From the NCBI GenBank assembly GCA_014607495.2, contig CP053159.1, positions 12,841,501 through 12,905,500 of the forward strand: 64,000 nucleotides of DNA, read 5' to 3'. The position numbers were made by a program, and so were the translations under genes. The notes below the pieces were generated by a model, which did not search any database, was not told the DNA's origin, and was given only the letters and a program-made list of their open reading frames with translations. Numbering within the stretch: position 1 is the stretch's first letter; each line of letters opens with the position of its first letter. This stretch comes from Carposina sasakii. Taxonomy: Eukaryota > Arthropoda > Insecta > Lepidoptera > Carposinidae. This document shows, piece by piece, positions 1 through 12,400 of this stretch.

Positions 1-3000
1 AAAATGTCAGTCATTTTTCAGATTAAAAATTTACCATTCCAGTAAGACATAAGCTCGATAGTTTTGTATGTCTATGGCCAGGAGTCCAGAATAAACAAAA
101 CGCAGTATGTCAAGTCACATAAAAACCTCTTGTCCTAAGTAAACATAGATAACAAATTCAGCTCTTCATTGAGAGTCGGGATAGATTTAGACATCTTCAA
201 CTTTGTAAATGCCAAATCTGATCTAGCTTGAATGGTCCTAAATTATAACTACTATTGTGACGCCTTAGTATACTTTGGGTTGTATGGCTAGCTGTCAGTT
301 CTTACTGAGATCAATAGTGTAATACTAGCGTAACAACTTACCACAGACATAGGGTAAAAAAGAAACAAAAAGAAATGTTGGACATACAATACATATGCAG
401 ATACACACATTTATTTCACATAAAAGTAGTAGTTATTCGATTGATATTCACACACCACTGAAGAGAACTTCTCTAAGTTCTGTTATCAGTGGATCATAAT
501 GTGAAGTTGCGAAAAAAGGGTACGGCTGCCATATTGAATTATCTTTCGGTTGTCTACGAATACACAGAAATATGCAGAAACGACCATTTCGACACTTTTT
601 AGTTAACAGATGAGTTGGTGGTAAAATCAATTACTTAACCTTTTCAAAACATGTTATACTGTTGATAAAATTACTCTATGTCTATGGTTTGTCACTTAAA
701 CAATACATCCTACGATGACGTCATTTTATGTCGGTATATTTCGACGTGTCGGAAATCTACCGTAACATTTTGTTTGTTCTGGGTTTCCTCACATTTATAT
801 GCTTCAATTTGACGCATAAGTATTTCTGTCTCACTCATACATACGAGTAGGTTGTTGGAATAGAGAGAGCAATATGAATTGCTAGGTGTATATTTTGCTG
901 CTTACATTGTATGAGCTAGAGAAGAATAATTACTTGTCAAATTGTTGCCAAAGAGAAAGGAGGGACTCACATTTTTTTACAATGTTTTCTGTTATAAATT
1001 ATGCTGCAATGATTAAATATACAAGGTTTAAGTATTTTGGACGATAGTTACAAGCGTATATCACATATCTGGGTAGATATCTCTTTGCTAACTACACTCT
1101 GATGATTATAACCTCCTTTTTAACGAATGACATTTAAAAATCACGCCAGCTCATGTAACTGGTAACATTGTCGGTGTTGCCAATTTGTATAAAATAGCTC
1201 AGCGTAATTTTTAAAGTACGTTTCTATAGAGATTAATTTGGTCAACTTTTGAACTATGCAATATTAGTCTTTTACATATTTTGGTGAATCTCTTAGCATG
1301 GCAAGATATGAACCAAATAATCTCTTGCGGAGGTATGTTTTTCCTGATTGTAGTAAAATAAAATAGAAATGAATCTATCAGCTAATCAAAGGAGACATGG
1401 AACTTTATTTAATCAGTTTCACCACTCTGAATAACCGTTATTTTATAAGCGGAGTCATAGAGGAATAACATTAGTCTTTTATTCCTCTATGGCGGAGTTA
1501 TACAATTGCTAATATAAACGTTTGCATGCATCTTAGGCGGTACGTATGTTATAACTTAATGCAAAATAAATGTAGAATCTGTCTTAAAGTAAATTCCTAA
1601 TTAAATAGAGGTATACACGGGTTCTATCTTACATCCTTTCGCTTCTGTGACGATTTGTGCTAAACTCGACCGGCAGTGGTGAAACTGCTCACATATTTAA
1701 CACTAAATAACTTTTGCTCTTACTTATTTGAGATATCTTACATAAGTTATCCAGAACAATGTGAAAATACGAGCGTTTTTTTGTAGCTTTTTTCATAGAA
1801 AAGGTCCTGTTACTAAGATAAAGGCAGGTTTAATAAGCGATCTATATTATATACATTGACTAGAAGATTGTAAAATTAGTAACTTTTCCTACGGTTATAG
1901 TGTGGCGGAGTTACACTATCCTGGAGCCGGGGTATAACGTTAACGCACACGTTTACGTCCACGCTCTATGTACCTAAAATGAGTTATTATAATCTCCTCT
2001 TAGCATAAACACAGCGACACCCTGTCACCCTGAAAAAGGCTAGTAAGCTCCTAAATTAGAATTAGATATGACGTCAATATGTATGTACATTGAGTTACGG
2101 TTGACTAAAATACATAGTGCAATAAGGCTGACGTCAGAATGACAGTGTCAAAATTGAAGTTTGTACTTTACAATGTTGCCATGTATGTGATTCTATTGAA
2201 GCGATTGGAACTTATAGTTTTGGATATAGAATATATGCTTGAGTTCTTTACGGACGGCGCGATTCTGTTCATATCTTTTGCTGACGCTACTATACATGTA
2301 ACGTCAGAAATTTCGTCAACAGCTGTACTATTCCGAGGTACATAATGTCTACCTACTTCCCGCCAGCGTTCCCTACAAGGTAACTAGCCTAACTTAGCCG
2401 TACGGTTTTACCAATCCAAACCCTTACCGTCTATACAAATAAAATATATCAATAACCTTAATGTACCTATTTAAAATATTATAGGGTAACCGTTTATTCT
2501 GGATAACTTATTAAAAAGCGCTATTTTTCATTTGCGTTAAACAACGTGGTATATCCCGAAAATATATCGCTCTTAGAATTATTATAGTTTAGGATGCAGT
2601 ATTACTTTATCTATATTAGTAAGTATAAAACTAATTAAACGAAATATCATATAAATGCTATCATGACAAAAGACTTATATAGGCATAGAAAAATCTAATG
2701 AAATCGACAAAAGTGCTTGAAGCTAAACTATGCTAAGCGACTGAAAAAGAAACAACAGAAAGAGATATGACTAGATCGTTTTGTTTCAACTAGGATCTAC
2801 AATTCATAAAAGCACTATGCACCTCTCTCCATATTTTATTATATAAATAGATATATGATTAATTACTCCAAAATCTAAGTTTGTTTTTTTTTTCGATTAA
2901 AATATTGGCATTTATCTTATTTACTAGCATCAAACGGTGTTTGTGGTTGTTTTCGCGGCTTATGACAAGCCAAAAAAGTCACTGTCACTTCTTAGAGTGA

Positions 3001-4000
3001 AAGAGATGGCGCTCAACGAAAGTCATATTGTCTCGCTCTAGACTAACCACAACTATCTCTCAGGCAGCAGTTTCCGCAAATGATTTCGCCAAAATTGTCA
3101 CATCTAATCCTTATTGTACATTTTTAGAAGCCCCTTTGTATGTTTGACAAATTTTAAAGATATTAAAGTCCTCTTCTATTGAAATGTAGTATTATCAATT
3201 AGGATACTTTTCAAGTGTCAACTCAGCTATTGCTGCACAAATCAATGGTTTGTTACGGAATGATATTACTATACGGTCTGTTTAACATAATTAGTACTTC
3301 ATTTTCCAAAATCGGACTTACATTTAAAATGGCAGTTCAGTAAATTGACTAATTTTTAGTTCAACTTGCACTAAATCCATTTTAATATGTGATTTAATTT
3401 AATACGCGAATTCACACGTGTTATCCTGCTTTTTTACATAAACAGAAAGAGACGGCGTCATGTGTTAAGCGTCATATAAAATATATTATTGAGTTGGTGC
3501 AAAAAGAGGTTTATTTATTGTTATAGTCCAAGATTGGCAGTTTTCATTTGCATTTTATTCAATAGATGTGCTTAGTCCAAAGTGTCCAAGAAGTGAAATC
3601 GCTCGATGTCTCAGTCGCACTACACGACAAATTACTTCGCACTAGTTCGCGCTAGTTCGCACTTCGTTTTTCGCACACCACCATACAATCGAATAAATTT
3701 TGAGTGCATCGAAATATTAAAATCTACGCGAGCGCTACAGAAGTAGAACGTTATAAATAGTTTATAAAATTTTAGGAGAATATGACAAATTCAATTTCGT
3801 AAGACTAAATGTGTTGGTTTCCTAAAGTTACTTCGCGTGAATGAATCTCTACAAGGAAGGTAACCCGTCATTTTTCCATCTTACATAGACATGATGCGTC
3901 AATTTTTTCTGTCGTGTAATAAATGTTAAAATTTACTTGATGCAAGGGCGGATACCTTCATCACATAGTCGTGGTCAAGCAGAAACACGTACTCGGCGCA
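1..4000. other. Gene-free AT-rich DNA downstream of the CELF gene
   Basis: No ORF above about 70 codons and no recognisable coding exon was seen on either strand. It contains TGACGTCA octamers at 716-723, 2069-2076 and 2129-2136. Around 3640-3670 there is a short run of near-repeats of CGCACTAGTTCG. A weak mariner-like end (GAGTTGGTGCAAAA) lies near 3491, with no partner end or transposase. Confidence 0.5.
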
Positions 4001-4001
4001 G

Positions 4002-4753
4002 ATTAGGATAGCGTTTGTAGACGTGATAAGAATGAGTGGTTTAGTGTACACTGAATGTGTAAAAAATGTACCGCGAATGTGTTTGCCACGAAAGCAGGCT
4101 CTAAACACGCTAATGCATATGGTAATGCTGATGCAGGTATAGCGAACGATAATTATTAGATCCGTATTATTTCAAAAAATAGCAAGCCAGCGAAGTGAGG
4201 TAGGTACGGAATGAACGCAGTGGACCGTGGGTGATGTAGTATGGCGTTCTAGGATTTGCATTAGATTGTGGTGGAGATTCGCTTCGATAGATGGCTCCGC
4301 TACGATCGATATGTCTTCGGCAAGTATAAAAATCGCAGACTACATGCAGGAGAGATCTGGACCTGGGAACGTGTTGCGGCGAGTTGGGTGCGTGATGCCG
4401 ATCAGCATGTTGTTCCGTGATGCCCGATCATTCATGGCGGCTTCTTATGAATCAGCTGGCTACTGGCGTGCTGCTGCTGCTGTCGTGGAAGAAGAGGAAA
4501 GGTGATGCTGGTTCGGCATTATGATGGTGAAGTTCTGCTGAAGGTTGCGTATGTCCAGTTCAACATGAGAACGCTTCCGGCTCCACCGGGCTATAGTCGT
4601 TGTTTGGCCCATTATATATTCCAAACATTATAAGATACAGGATTTTGCATAAATAATTGCAAAGCATACCCTGTATCCTAGAATCACTTTAACGGCGATT
4701 TGTTTTTACATACAGAGAGGACTCATTAATCTATTACAAACGTCTGCGTATCC
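4002..4753 (+). repeat. Long copy of a local tandem duplication
   Basis: About 750 bp whose landmarks recur in the same order in the shorter copy downstream. Shared words include GATTAGGATAGCGT, GAATGAACGCAGTGGACCGT, AAGTATAAAAATCGCAGACT, AATTGCAAAGCATACCCTGT and GACTCATTAATCTATTACAA. No coding function is recognised; the 92-codon ORF inside it resembles no family I know. Confidence 0.75.
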
Positions 4754-4813
4754 GCAATATATCTTTGTAAGTGATTTAAAGTCCTTTAATGACATCCGCC
4801 GTACTATGCAAGA

Positions 4814-5130
4814 TAATTAGGATAGCGTATGAATGAGGGTAGACAGCCAATGTGTTACGAAAGAAACACGCGATATTGATCCGTATATCAAAAGCGCGAA
4901 GCGGAATGAACGCAGTGGACCGTGGGTGAAGTATGGGACGCTACGATCCAAGTATAAAAATCGCAGACTACATTCTGGACCCGAGTTGGGTGCCCGATCA
5001 GCCCCGATCATTGGGTTCGGCATTACTGCCAACATGAGAACATTTAGATACATTTAAATAATTGCAAAGCATACCCTGTATCCTAGAGGCCGAGAGGACT
5101 CATTAATCTATTACAAACGTCTGCGTATCC
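4814..5130 (+). repeat. Short, internally deleted copy of the 4.0-4.75 kb unit
   Basis: About 317 bp matching 4002-4753 block by block with several separate internal deletions. The remaining blocks are nearly identical and collinear. It starts about 60 bp after the longer copy ends, so this is a direct tandem arrangement. Confidence 0.75.
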
Positions 5131-5139
5131 GGGATTTAA

Positions 5140-8100
5140 TTTTAATCAGTATAAAGATATAAGTACAATATTATTAGTACCCGGGAGCCGATCGCATGGC
5201 GAGGCTGCCCGGGCTTACTCCTACGTTATCCACGAGGTGATATTTATCGATAATCGATATACTAAGTATACGTGTTCTGGTTTGGCATCGATTGATCTGT
5301 AACCTAAAGCGCAGAGCGTAGGGCACGCTGCTGCCGCGCCGCTGCCTCGAACCCCGTTACGAACCTTACTATACAACTGACTCTTCTTCTTCTTGGCAAT
5401 CTTGAACACTGCATTGCGTTTATCAATAATGAGAGGCACATATGGATTTTACTATGGTTTGAAGGATTTTGCGCGGTCATCCGAAACGTTTTTGAGATCG
5501 TTTGTGCGTTATATAGTTGTGCTTCACGTTAGCAAGGCAGTTACCGTGCGAACCGTCTTTTTTAACGCATATTTCACGTAAGCGTCCTCTTTGGCATTTA
5601 ACGAGTAGTCTACCAAAATGGCTTTATACCGCGAATTAGTCATAAGATCTGCTGTATACACAGCAAATATGTTAGTGCCGCCTCTAGCCTGCTATTTGTC
5701 GGTACCTATTTTCCATGGAGAATCTAATTTGTTTTTCATTTTGAGGGCGGCTCTATATCGGAGTACGTAACGAGATCACATCGACGAATAATCTAACAAC
5801 AATAGTATAAAATAAACTAAACAAAGGAAGGCTTATATATAAATAAAGGCGAAAACAATTTAAAAAGCATAACAACATATTGCACTTGAGTCGGAGAAAA
5901 GAACTAGACTTAACGTTAATTTTGTATTATAATTTTATAAATGGCTTATTCATAATTAGTTGTAACCCATAAACGCCTAAACTAGAATACTATATCAATA
6001 TAATTATTTGTGTAAATATAAAATTCTATGTCTTGTGGTGTAGTAATATTTGACTAGTGGTGCGGCAGTCTGCGTCGGCACCGCTCGCACGGGTTTCCTA
6101 ACTACACGACAATGCTCTTAGACCCTTCCCTAAAAACTACTAAAAATGCTTCATCTAGGCCCCCGTCATGTTCAATTAACAAGAACTTTGGCAAACTTAT
6201 CAGATAAGGCTTAGAAAAAACATTTCACTCCCATTACAGTACTCAGTGTTTTAGTTGCTCGTAATGAAATGATGACGTCAATCAGGGTTGCCATTTTTTT
6301 CGGCATTTACTACAAATATTTGTTCTACTAAGCTAATGAAATAGTAGAATTGTTGTTTGTTGGCAACCCTTAGTGTTATTAGATGAAGGGTCCCAAAGTC
6401 GTCGATCTATACATTAGTGCTTACGCACAGCGCACGAGTTGCCTCGCACGCATGTTATATAATCTAAGGTATCTCAGTATTATTTTAAATTTATATTGGT
6501 ACCTTTTTGATTATGAATCTATTTTTGTCTGTATAGAAATTACACTAGTTTTTTTTTGTAATCTGTTAGGTCACTGTTGACTCCCTGGACGCAATTCGTC
6601 ACAATTATTGTATTTAACATCTTACACACGAATAGTTATTATATGTATAGACACACACACTTGCGAGAAATAAACATGGGAAAGCTCGCCCTATAATTGA
6701 CGTGATTCTTTATGGGTTACTTGCACACTTGGACTGTGTACAATAGTGACAATACTGACTTTACACGACTTTAGACTTTATAAGGTGAACGATGAAGCAA
6801 CGCCACGGTACAACACATAACTGGGTACTCAACTTTACTAAGTATACATACTTGTTTACTAATTGCCGGACTTTACAAAAATAAGTTATTCCAATGTCCT
6901 GATATGTAGCTTTTTAAATTTTGTTTATTGTTAACCTTATAAAGAATTACATTTTTATTTACATGTACAAATGTAGTTTTTAGTAGAAATGGTAGGTAGT
7001 TTATGGCAACATTTATCAGCCAGGAACAGTGTGCAAGCCGCGGTATAGAGCGTAACATACATGAAATATAGATACGAACGGCGTTTACAGTCCATTATGT
7101 TGATATTATATTTTTTTTATATCACAGCCCATTTGGAATTTACAACACATAATAACACGATCTTTAGAAACAAAGGCTTAGAAATCTCGGTCTCATGTTG
7201 AAGTGCACTTTCATTTGTACACAGCGTTATAATACAACATTTAATTTGTCATTAAGGGCTGATTTTACCAATGGTTAGATGGTATTTGAAGGATAAAGTT
7301 CATGCTGTCTCTATCTTGATTAAAATTTTAGAGAAAGACAGCATCAGATTTCTTCATCAGTTAAAACTATCTGCCTATTGATAAAATCTGCTCTAAGTCG
7401 CCATAGTTCACTAACATGTAACTTGTGATCGCTGGCCGTACCATGGACTAGAAGTTGTATTGTCTGTTTAAATTTTACCGCATCTTTTGAAGGTGATGTT
7501 TAAACGAGGCTCAAAATTCAAACTATATACATTGTTATTTATTTCGAGTCAGTGTTCGTTTTACATAAAATAGTTCCCGTGAACTAACATTTTTGTAAGT
7601 AGTTACACAGATTATAGAGGTTTACATCGAGCGACTAGCGCCATCGATGTAGGAACTTTTTAGTGAAACGCACTCTTTCAGTGCGACGTAAATAAGATTG
7701 CCATAGACAATGACGAAGAAGAGTTTTGTCTCATTGGCATTAGCCATGTTAAACCCCTGGCAATTAAACTGTCAGAGATAGGCAGCTTTAACTTGCTCAA
7801 TGCGTAAAATCAACGTTTAAATGTCTAAGTTTAAGCAAAACCAGTGTTTGCTATCCATGGTTGTAACAATTCTAAACAGTGTTGCCTCGTTCAAACTTGA
7901 TCCGAATAAATAATTAGAAAACAATTTAGTATTGTTCTTGTAGAGTACTGCCTTGTGGTACAGCCCAGCCAATTAGCTTAATAGACACACACATAATAAA
8001 ATTTAACAAAATATAGGACATTTACTCCATTAGTGATCTATACCACTTACGTTAATGTGATCAGTTCGGCGGAGGGAGACAACAGTGCGCGCCGGGGCAC

Positions 8101-8629
8101 TACACTAGCATCTTTGGTAATTGTATTAACCTACAAATCAAACGTAACAAAAGAGCGCCGCGTGGACGCGATCAACGCCATCTATCTAAAACAAATGGTA
8201 ACATAAACAAAGATACTACGCCGTACGGCCCCTAGCGCGTTACATACTTTTTTCTTTGCAATATACAATAATTAAAATACATTTTTTCTTACATTTTCAA
8301 CTTACTTAATAAATTCAGTTTGGCTTAGTTCAAGCAAATAACTAGTATAATAAATTTATGTTAAAAGTTTCAGTTAAACGTTAAGTACTTAGAAGTAGAA
8401 GTATGATTACGAATGACAAAATTTTTATAACGTGTCATTTTATAATAATAATAATTATAATCAAAGTTAATAAATTGTATATATAATAATATAATAGAGT
8501 AATTTAATGATTAATCGATAATGATAAGAATGAAGCATTCCTACGCGCTGAGTTTATTAAATTACTTTAACTAATTTAGTATACTAGCCCAGTGGGCTTG
8601 CATAATTCTTTATGTAAGTATGTAGATAA
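5140..8629. other. Gene-free DNA downstream of the CELF 3' end
   Basis: No supported gene. A GC-richer block at 5180-5360 is framed by two CCCGGG-containing segments. A TGACGTCA octamer lies at 6273-6280. A GC-richer segment at 8060-8250 looks repeat-like. A second AATAAA on the minus strand lies at 8553-8558. The rest is AT-rich with no recognised content apart from the fold-back element at 7255-7394. Confidence 0.45.
7255..7394. mobile_element. Fold-back MITE, family A (AGGGCTGATTTT ends)
   Basis: About 140 bp, nearly palindromic. The left end AGGGCTGATTTTACCAATGG mirrors the right end, which reads AGAGCAGATTTTATCAATAG in reverse complement. The centre pairs ATGCTGTCTCTATCTTGAT with its complement around AGAGAAAGACAGCAT. 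Related copies lie at 11531-11654, 22580-22737 and 49250-49386. Confidence 0.75.
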
Positions 8630-8734
8630 TGATATTTACTATACAATAAATGTTTATTAAATTCCTTGGAATTTTTGATAATTAAACGCGAACGTGTGCT
8701 CCATGAACGAGGCTTCATAGCCGATCGCCATCTG
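8630..8734 (-). other. Possible alternative 3' terminal exon
   Basis: A strong acceptor (TTTTCTTTTTCAGCAG, minus strand) precedes a short GC-richer stretch. That stretch is open in one frame for about 25 codons (QMAIGYEASFMEHTFAFNYQ, then KFQGI) and ends TAATAA overlapping AATAAA. In this frame it would need a phase 0 donor. Most nearby CELF exons end in phase 1, which would instead read ADGDRL and stop. It may therefore be a spliced 3' UTR exon, an alternative C-terminus, or chance. A weak donor-like TAG/GTATTT at 9264/9263 in the 3' UTR could feed it. Confidence 0.3.
8653..8658 (-). terminator. Poly(A) signal AATAAA
   Basis: The hexamer AATAAA on the minus strand is the first one after the CELF stop codon. 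It overlaps the second of two tandem TAA triplets that would close the possible alternative exon just upstream. It could serve the unspliced 3' UTR, the alternative exon, or both. Confidence 0.5.
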
Positions 8735-8954
8735 CTGAAAAAGAAAACAAACATTGGTTAAAACAGTCAACCTAATATTTGAAATGCGAGAGTACAGATA
8801 AAATTAGTTTAAGTTAGTTATATTGCTCGTAATATCCCTTTTCAAAACTGTCTCTTAACTAATAAACAACTGCATTTTACACTATTTTGTGCTAAAGACA
8901 CTGGTCAATAGATAATTATTTACATTCTCATTTTTCATATTTGCAAAAACTGAC

Positions 8955-9127
8955 TGACCGACGTTACACAGTGTAATGTAACATTCGCAACGAGCACGTT
9001 ACGGCCGTATGCCAAAATCTATGTAAAAGCGGCTCGAAGAACTCGTTGCTTTCGTCGTAACACTACGTACTGACTGCATTAATGCTCACCGTGTAACATG
9101 TAACATTACACCGCGTAACGTCGGTCA
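8955..9127. mobile_element. Fold-back element in the CELF 3' UTR
   Basis: 173 bp with inverted ends: TGACCGACGTTACACAGTGT on the left and its near-complement (TGACCGACGTTACGCGGTGT in reverse) on the right. Inner arms around GCAACGAG also pair imperfectly. It lies between the stop codon and the first poly(A) signal. Confidence 0.75.
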
Positions 9128-9306
9128 ATATCAATACTTATTTCAATCAAGATCAATTGTTATTCGATTTTTGAAAACAGCGCCATCTAGGTTGATTAAA
9201 ACTCCTGTGCACTCATGGACATCATAATAAAATTGTTTAAAGACATAATTTAACCAAAAATACCTACGTATGACACATAGAGAACGCGCGGGGACGGGCA
9301 CTAGGG

Positions 9307-9434
9307 TTAGTAAGGCCGGTTGGCATCCTTGGGCCGCTTCAGCTGGACCTTCAGTCGCTTCATGCCAATCTGGAAGCCGTTCATCGCCTGGATAGCTGCC
9401 TGGGCTGAGGTCGGGTTGTCGAATGATACGAAGC
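9307..9434 (-). CDS. bru3: CELF terminal coding exon: second half of RRM3 and stop
   Basis: 128 bp, phase 1 in. Acceptor TTTCAG then GCTTC. It reads [20 protein letters not shown], then [21 protein letters not shown] and stop TAA (9307-9309). It completes RNP1 (KCFGFVSF across the junction), alpha-2, beta-4 and the conserved basic C-terminal tail. The ending at NRPY is the normal CELF3-6 C-terminus, so the protein is not truncated at this end. Confidence 0.97.
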
Positions 9435-12400
9435 CTGAAAGACAAGGTTTTTTATTGATTAGACCTTTTTGAGGCCGGCTGTTTGTTCAGTAGTTAGGCT
9501 TACCTATTAAAATACGTCATAATGTTATACACACACATCAGCCTATTGCAGTCCACTGCTGGACGTAGGCCTCCCCCAGGGCACGTCACAAGACTACTGC
9601 CACAGGGGTTTTTGTCCATAGTCACCACACTGGGCAGGCGGGTTGGTAACCGCAGTGTGATTTTTGGACTATGTTGTCAGCGTGGGAGGCGCTGCTGGCC
9701 ACCTCCTGGAAACCCTTAATCGCCTCGTACGATAGCCATGGGCAGGCAGTGGTGGTACAAACTCTACTCTACCGGCACCACGCGGCACTACTGCCATAGG
9801 AGGGCTTTTGCCCTTAATCACCATGCTGGGCAGGCTTGAAAAGTACCCACCTATACCTAACTAGTTTACCTATCTGGGGGACTCGTCAAAATACGCACCG
9901 AAACATTTGCTCTGATTGGTGGCGCGATCAATGAACACTTTGCTGCTGATGACGTTTCCGAACGGGAGGAACATCTGCATCAGCTCCGCGTCTCCGAACT
10001 CCTGGGGCAGGTGGTAGATGAACAGATTGCAGCCCTCGGGGCCCGAGATCGAGCAGCCTGGGAACATCAGAAAATCTTTAAAGAACTCACAAATCTGCTC
10101 TCAAACACAAACGTTCGGGGTTTTGGTATACTAAATTATGCTAAAGGAGGTCTTGTGTAGTGTATTACTCATAGTACAGACAGGCAAACATCTATGATAT
10201 ATATGAGACAGAGATACAGATATGTGTTATGCTTAATTGGTATGGATGCGGTGTGATATCAACCCATGATATTGGTCCATGATGTCAATGAATTTGATTG
10301 GTGGATATCAAACACATCCATAGTAACATAGCATAGAGGAACTGCAGCGAACAGAGTATAAGCTGGTAAGAGTTCAACTCACACAAGCGAAGATTTGAAA
10401 CTTAGCTTGTCAATACATATGAGCACGTAACTTTAGCATTGTTCCACTGCAATTTGTAGATTGCATACTTTGAAAGGATAGAGTTTCGCTAGGTTATATT
10501 TATTAATAGGTTGACTTTATTGCCCATTTTCGTTTATATAAGTTACCCGTGAGAATCATACTATTATCAAATTGTGGAAGATCATAAAATATAGACTGAC
10601 GGCATGCTAGCTTACACGTTATACATGTGCATCCACACCGCTACTACTGGATTATTTAAAAAGATTTTACGGAAAAAAATTGGAATAACTCTTCAAAAAT
10701 TTATTGCGGTATAGATGCAACATAAATATTTTGTAAGGCAATAGGTACGAGTATAATGGACACATAATCTAGAAGACAAATAACATGAACAACAATTGCT
10801 AGTTCCTAATGATTTTTCTGCTGATGATTTTGAGAACGGAACGTGAGCAGGGATAATGAACCGATAACGTAAAGGACCGATTTGAAAAGCATTCGCCTAT
10901 ACCTCCTCAGTCACCTCACCTTAAAGGAGCCTGTCCACTGATTTTACCCATCATACAATGATCGTAAAAGCAACGTGTCAGGAGCGAGCATTTCATATAA
11001 GGAACAAAAATATAAATATTGTATATACAATTTTATGTAAAACGTTATGCATGTTCCGCCACGCCTTACCTATGTAGCGTAATAGTAAAGTATTATCTGA
11101 AACGTATCATGCAAGGAACGGCAACGAATAAGTACCTGCTCGTCGAGATTTATCACGTTCCTATTACAGTTATGGTTTAGTAGAATCATTCGTAATTCGT
11201 ATTTTTATTAGGTACAGGATGCTTTTCAAATCGGTTAGAAATACAATACACAACATATAGAAAAGGTAGACATGGAACACTTTACATTTATTACATTTCA
11301 TTAGTTATCTACACATTTAAGGCTGGAAAAAGCATGATACTAATGGGAAAGCAAAAATCAGTCACACACAAGACATTTTTACGGATAAATCTTAGAATGA
11401 TATTTATAGGCACATTGTTTTTTCAGTATTGACACTAAATTCGTATTTATTTTAAGTTAATCTACGTACATGTATCGCGATTAATTTTTCACAATGTTTC
11501 ACTGCATAAATCTTCTATTATTTTATTAAACAGTCAGATAGCGTATCTGAATCATAAAGTTGATGCTGCCTTTCTCTAAAATTTGATCAAGATAGAGACA
11601 GCAACAACTTTATCTTCCAGATAGGTTATCTGGCCATTGGCAAAGTCGGTCCTCAAAAAAGTAACTGCGGTAATAATAGCATGATAAAATTATGCTGCAT
11701 TTTTTTATCAAACAAAAGAAAAATATGAGGGTAGTGTGACAATAGTTTGAGCGGTTATTGGTGTTTTCTTAAGAAGTCTGCCTGCCCTTCCGTCAGGGGG
11801 CGCCACTTACCTTCTCTCTGTGCTGGGGCTATTGTCGACATCGGGGGAGGTATGGGCTGGGGGAACTGCCCATATACTGCCGGGTAGGCTGTCGAACATT
11901 AATATATAACATATTTCACAATGAACACCTAGTCGTTGCGCACATACATGCATAATATGACTAAAAGCTTTATCAACCAATACAGTCACCCTGTTGGCTT
12001 GAAGCATCGGACAATGTAATCACTTTATAAGCGACGGCGAAGATCGCAAAGTTATCGAACTATTTCGTCCAATAGACGACATAATGACGACAAAAACATT
12101 ACCTATAATAGATATTTATTTTAATTATACTTAGTCTAAGTTATTGGTACAAAAATCAAAATATCAATACATCCTACATACTCTCGCCGAGAAGCTTCGA
12201 GAAACGTGAGTTTGAGTTCCAAACTCTCGTCAGTTCTCGCCACGAATTTGTAGGGCCTAGTGTCTATGCAGAACACAGCAAAACACTGAACTACCGCTGG
12301 TGGCGTCACATTTATATTACGATATTGAGCGTGTAACAGCACAGTCTCGACAATATCTATTACAATTTAATTTAGAACATAATTCATCGATATATCGATT

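Larger units (their letters stand above)
8630..9306 (-). other. bru3: Probable 3' UTR of the CELF gene
   Basis: Region downstream of the TAA. I see no AATAAA on the minus strand between the stop and 8658; the first is at 8653-8658, giving a 3' UTR of roughly 650-680 nt if unspliced. A second AATAAA lies at 8553-8558. The UTR contains a fold-back element (8955-9127). Only sequence signals support these ends; longer distal 3' UTRs cannot be excluded. Confidence 0.45.
10058..11810 (-). other. CELF intron upstream of RRM3
   Basis: 1,753 bp. It contains a small hairpin (10241-10322), a 360-bp TIR element (10876-11235) and a family A fold-back MITE (11531-11654). The rest is unremarkable AT-rich DNA. 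Confidence 0.88.

Noticed and set aside
3485..3520. Mariner transposon end
   Set aside because: GAGTTGGTGCAAAA resembles a mariner terminus, but no inverted partner or transposase sequence was found nearby.
4227..4505. 92-codon ORF in the duplicated unit
   Set aside because: The second copy of the unit deletes most of it, and nothing in the translation is recognisable.
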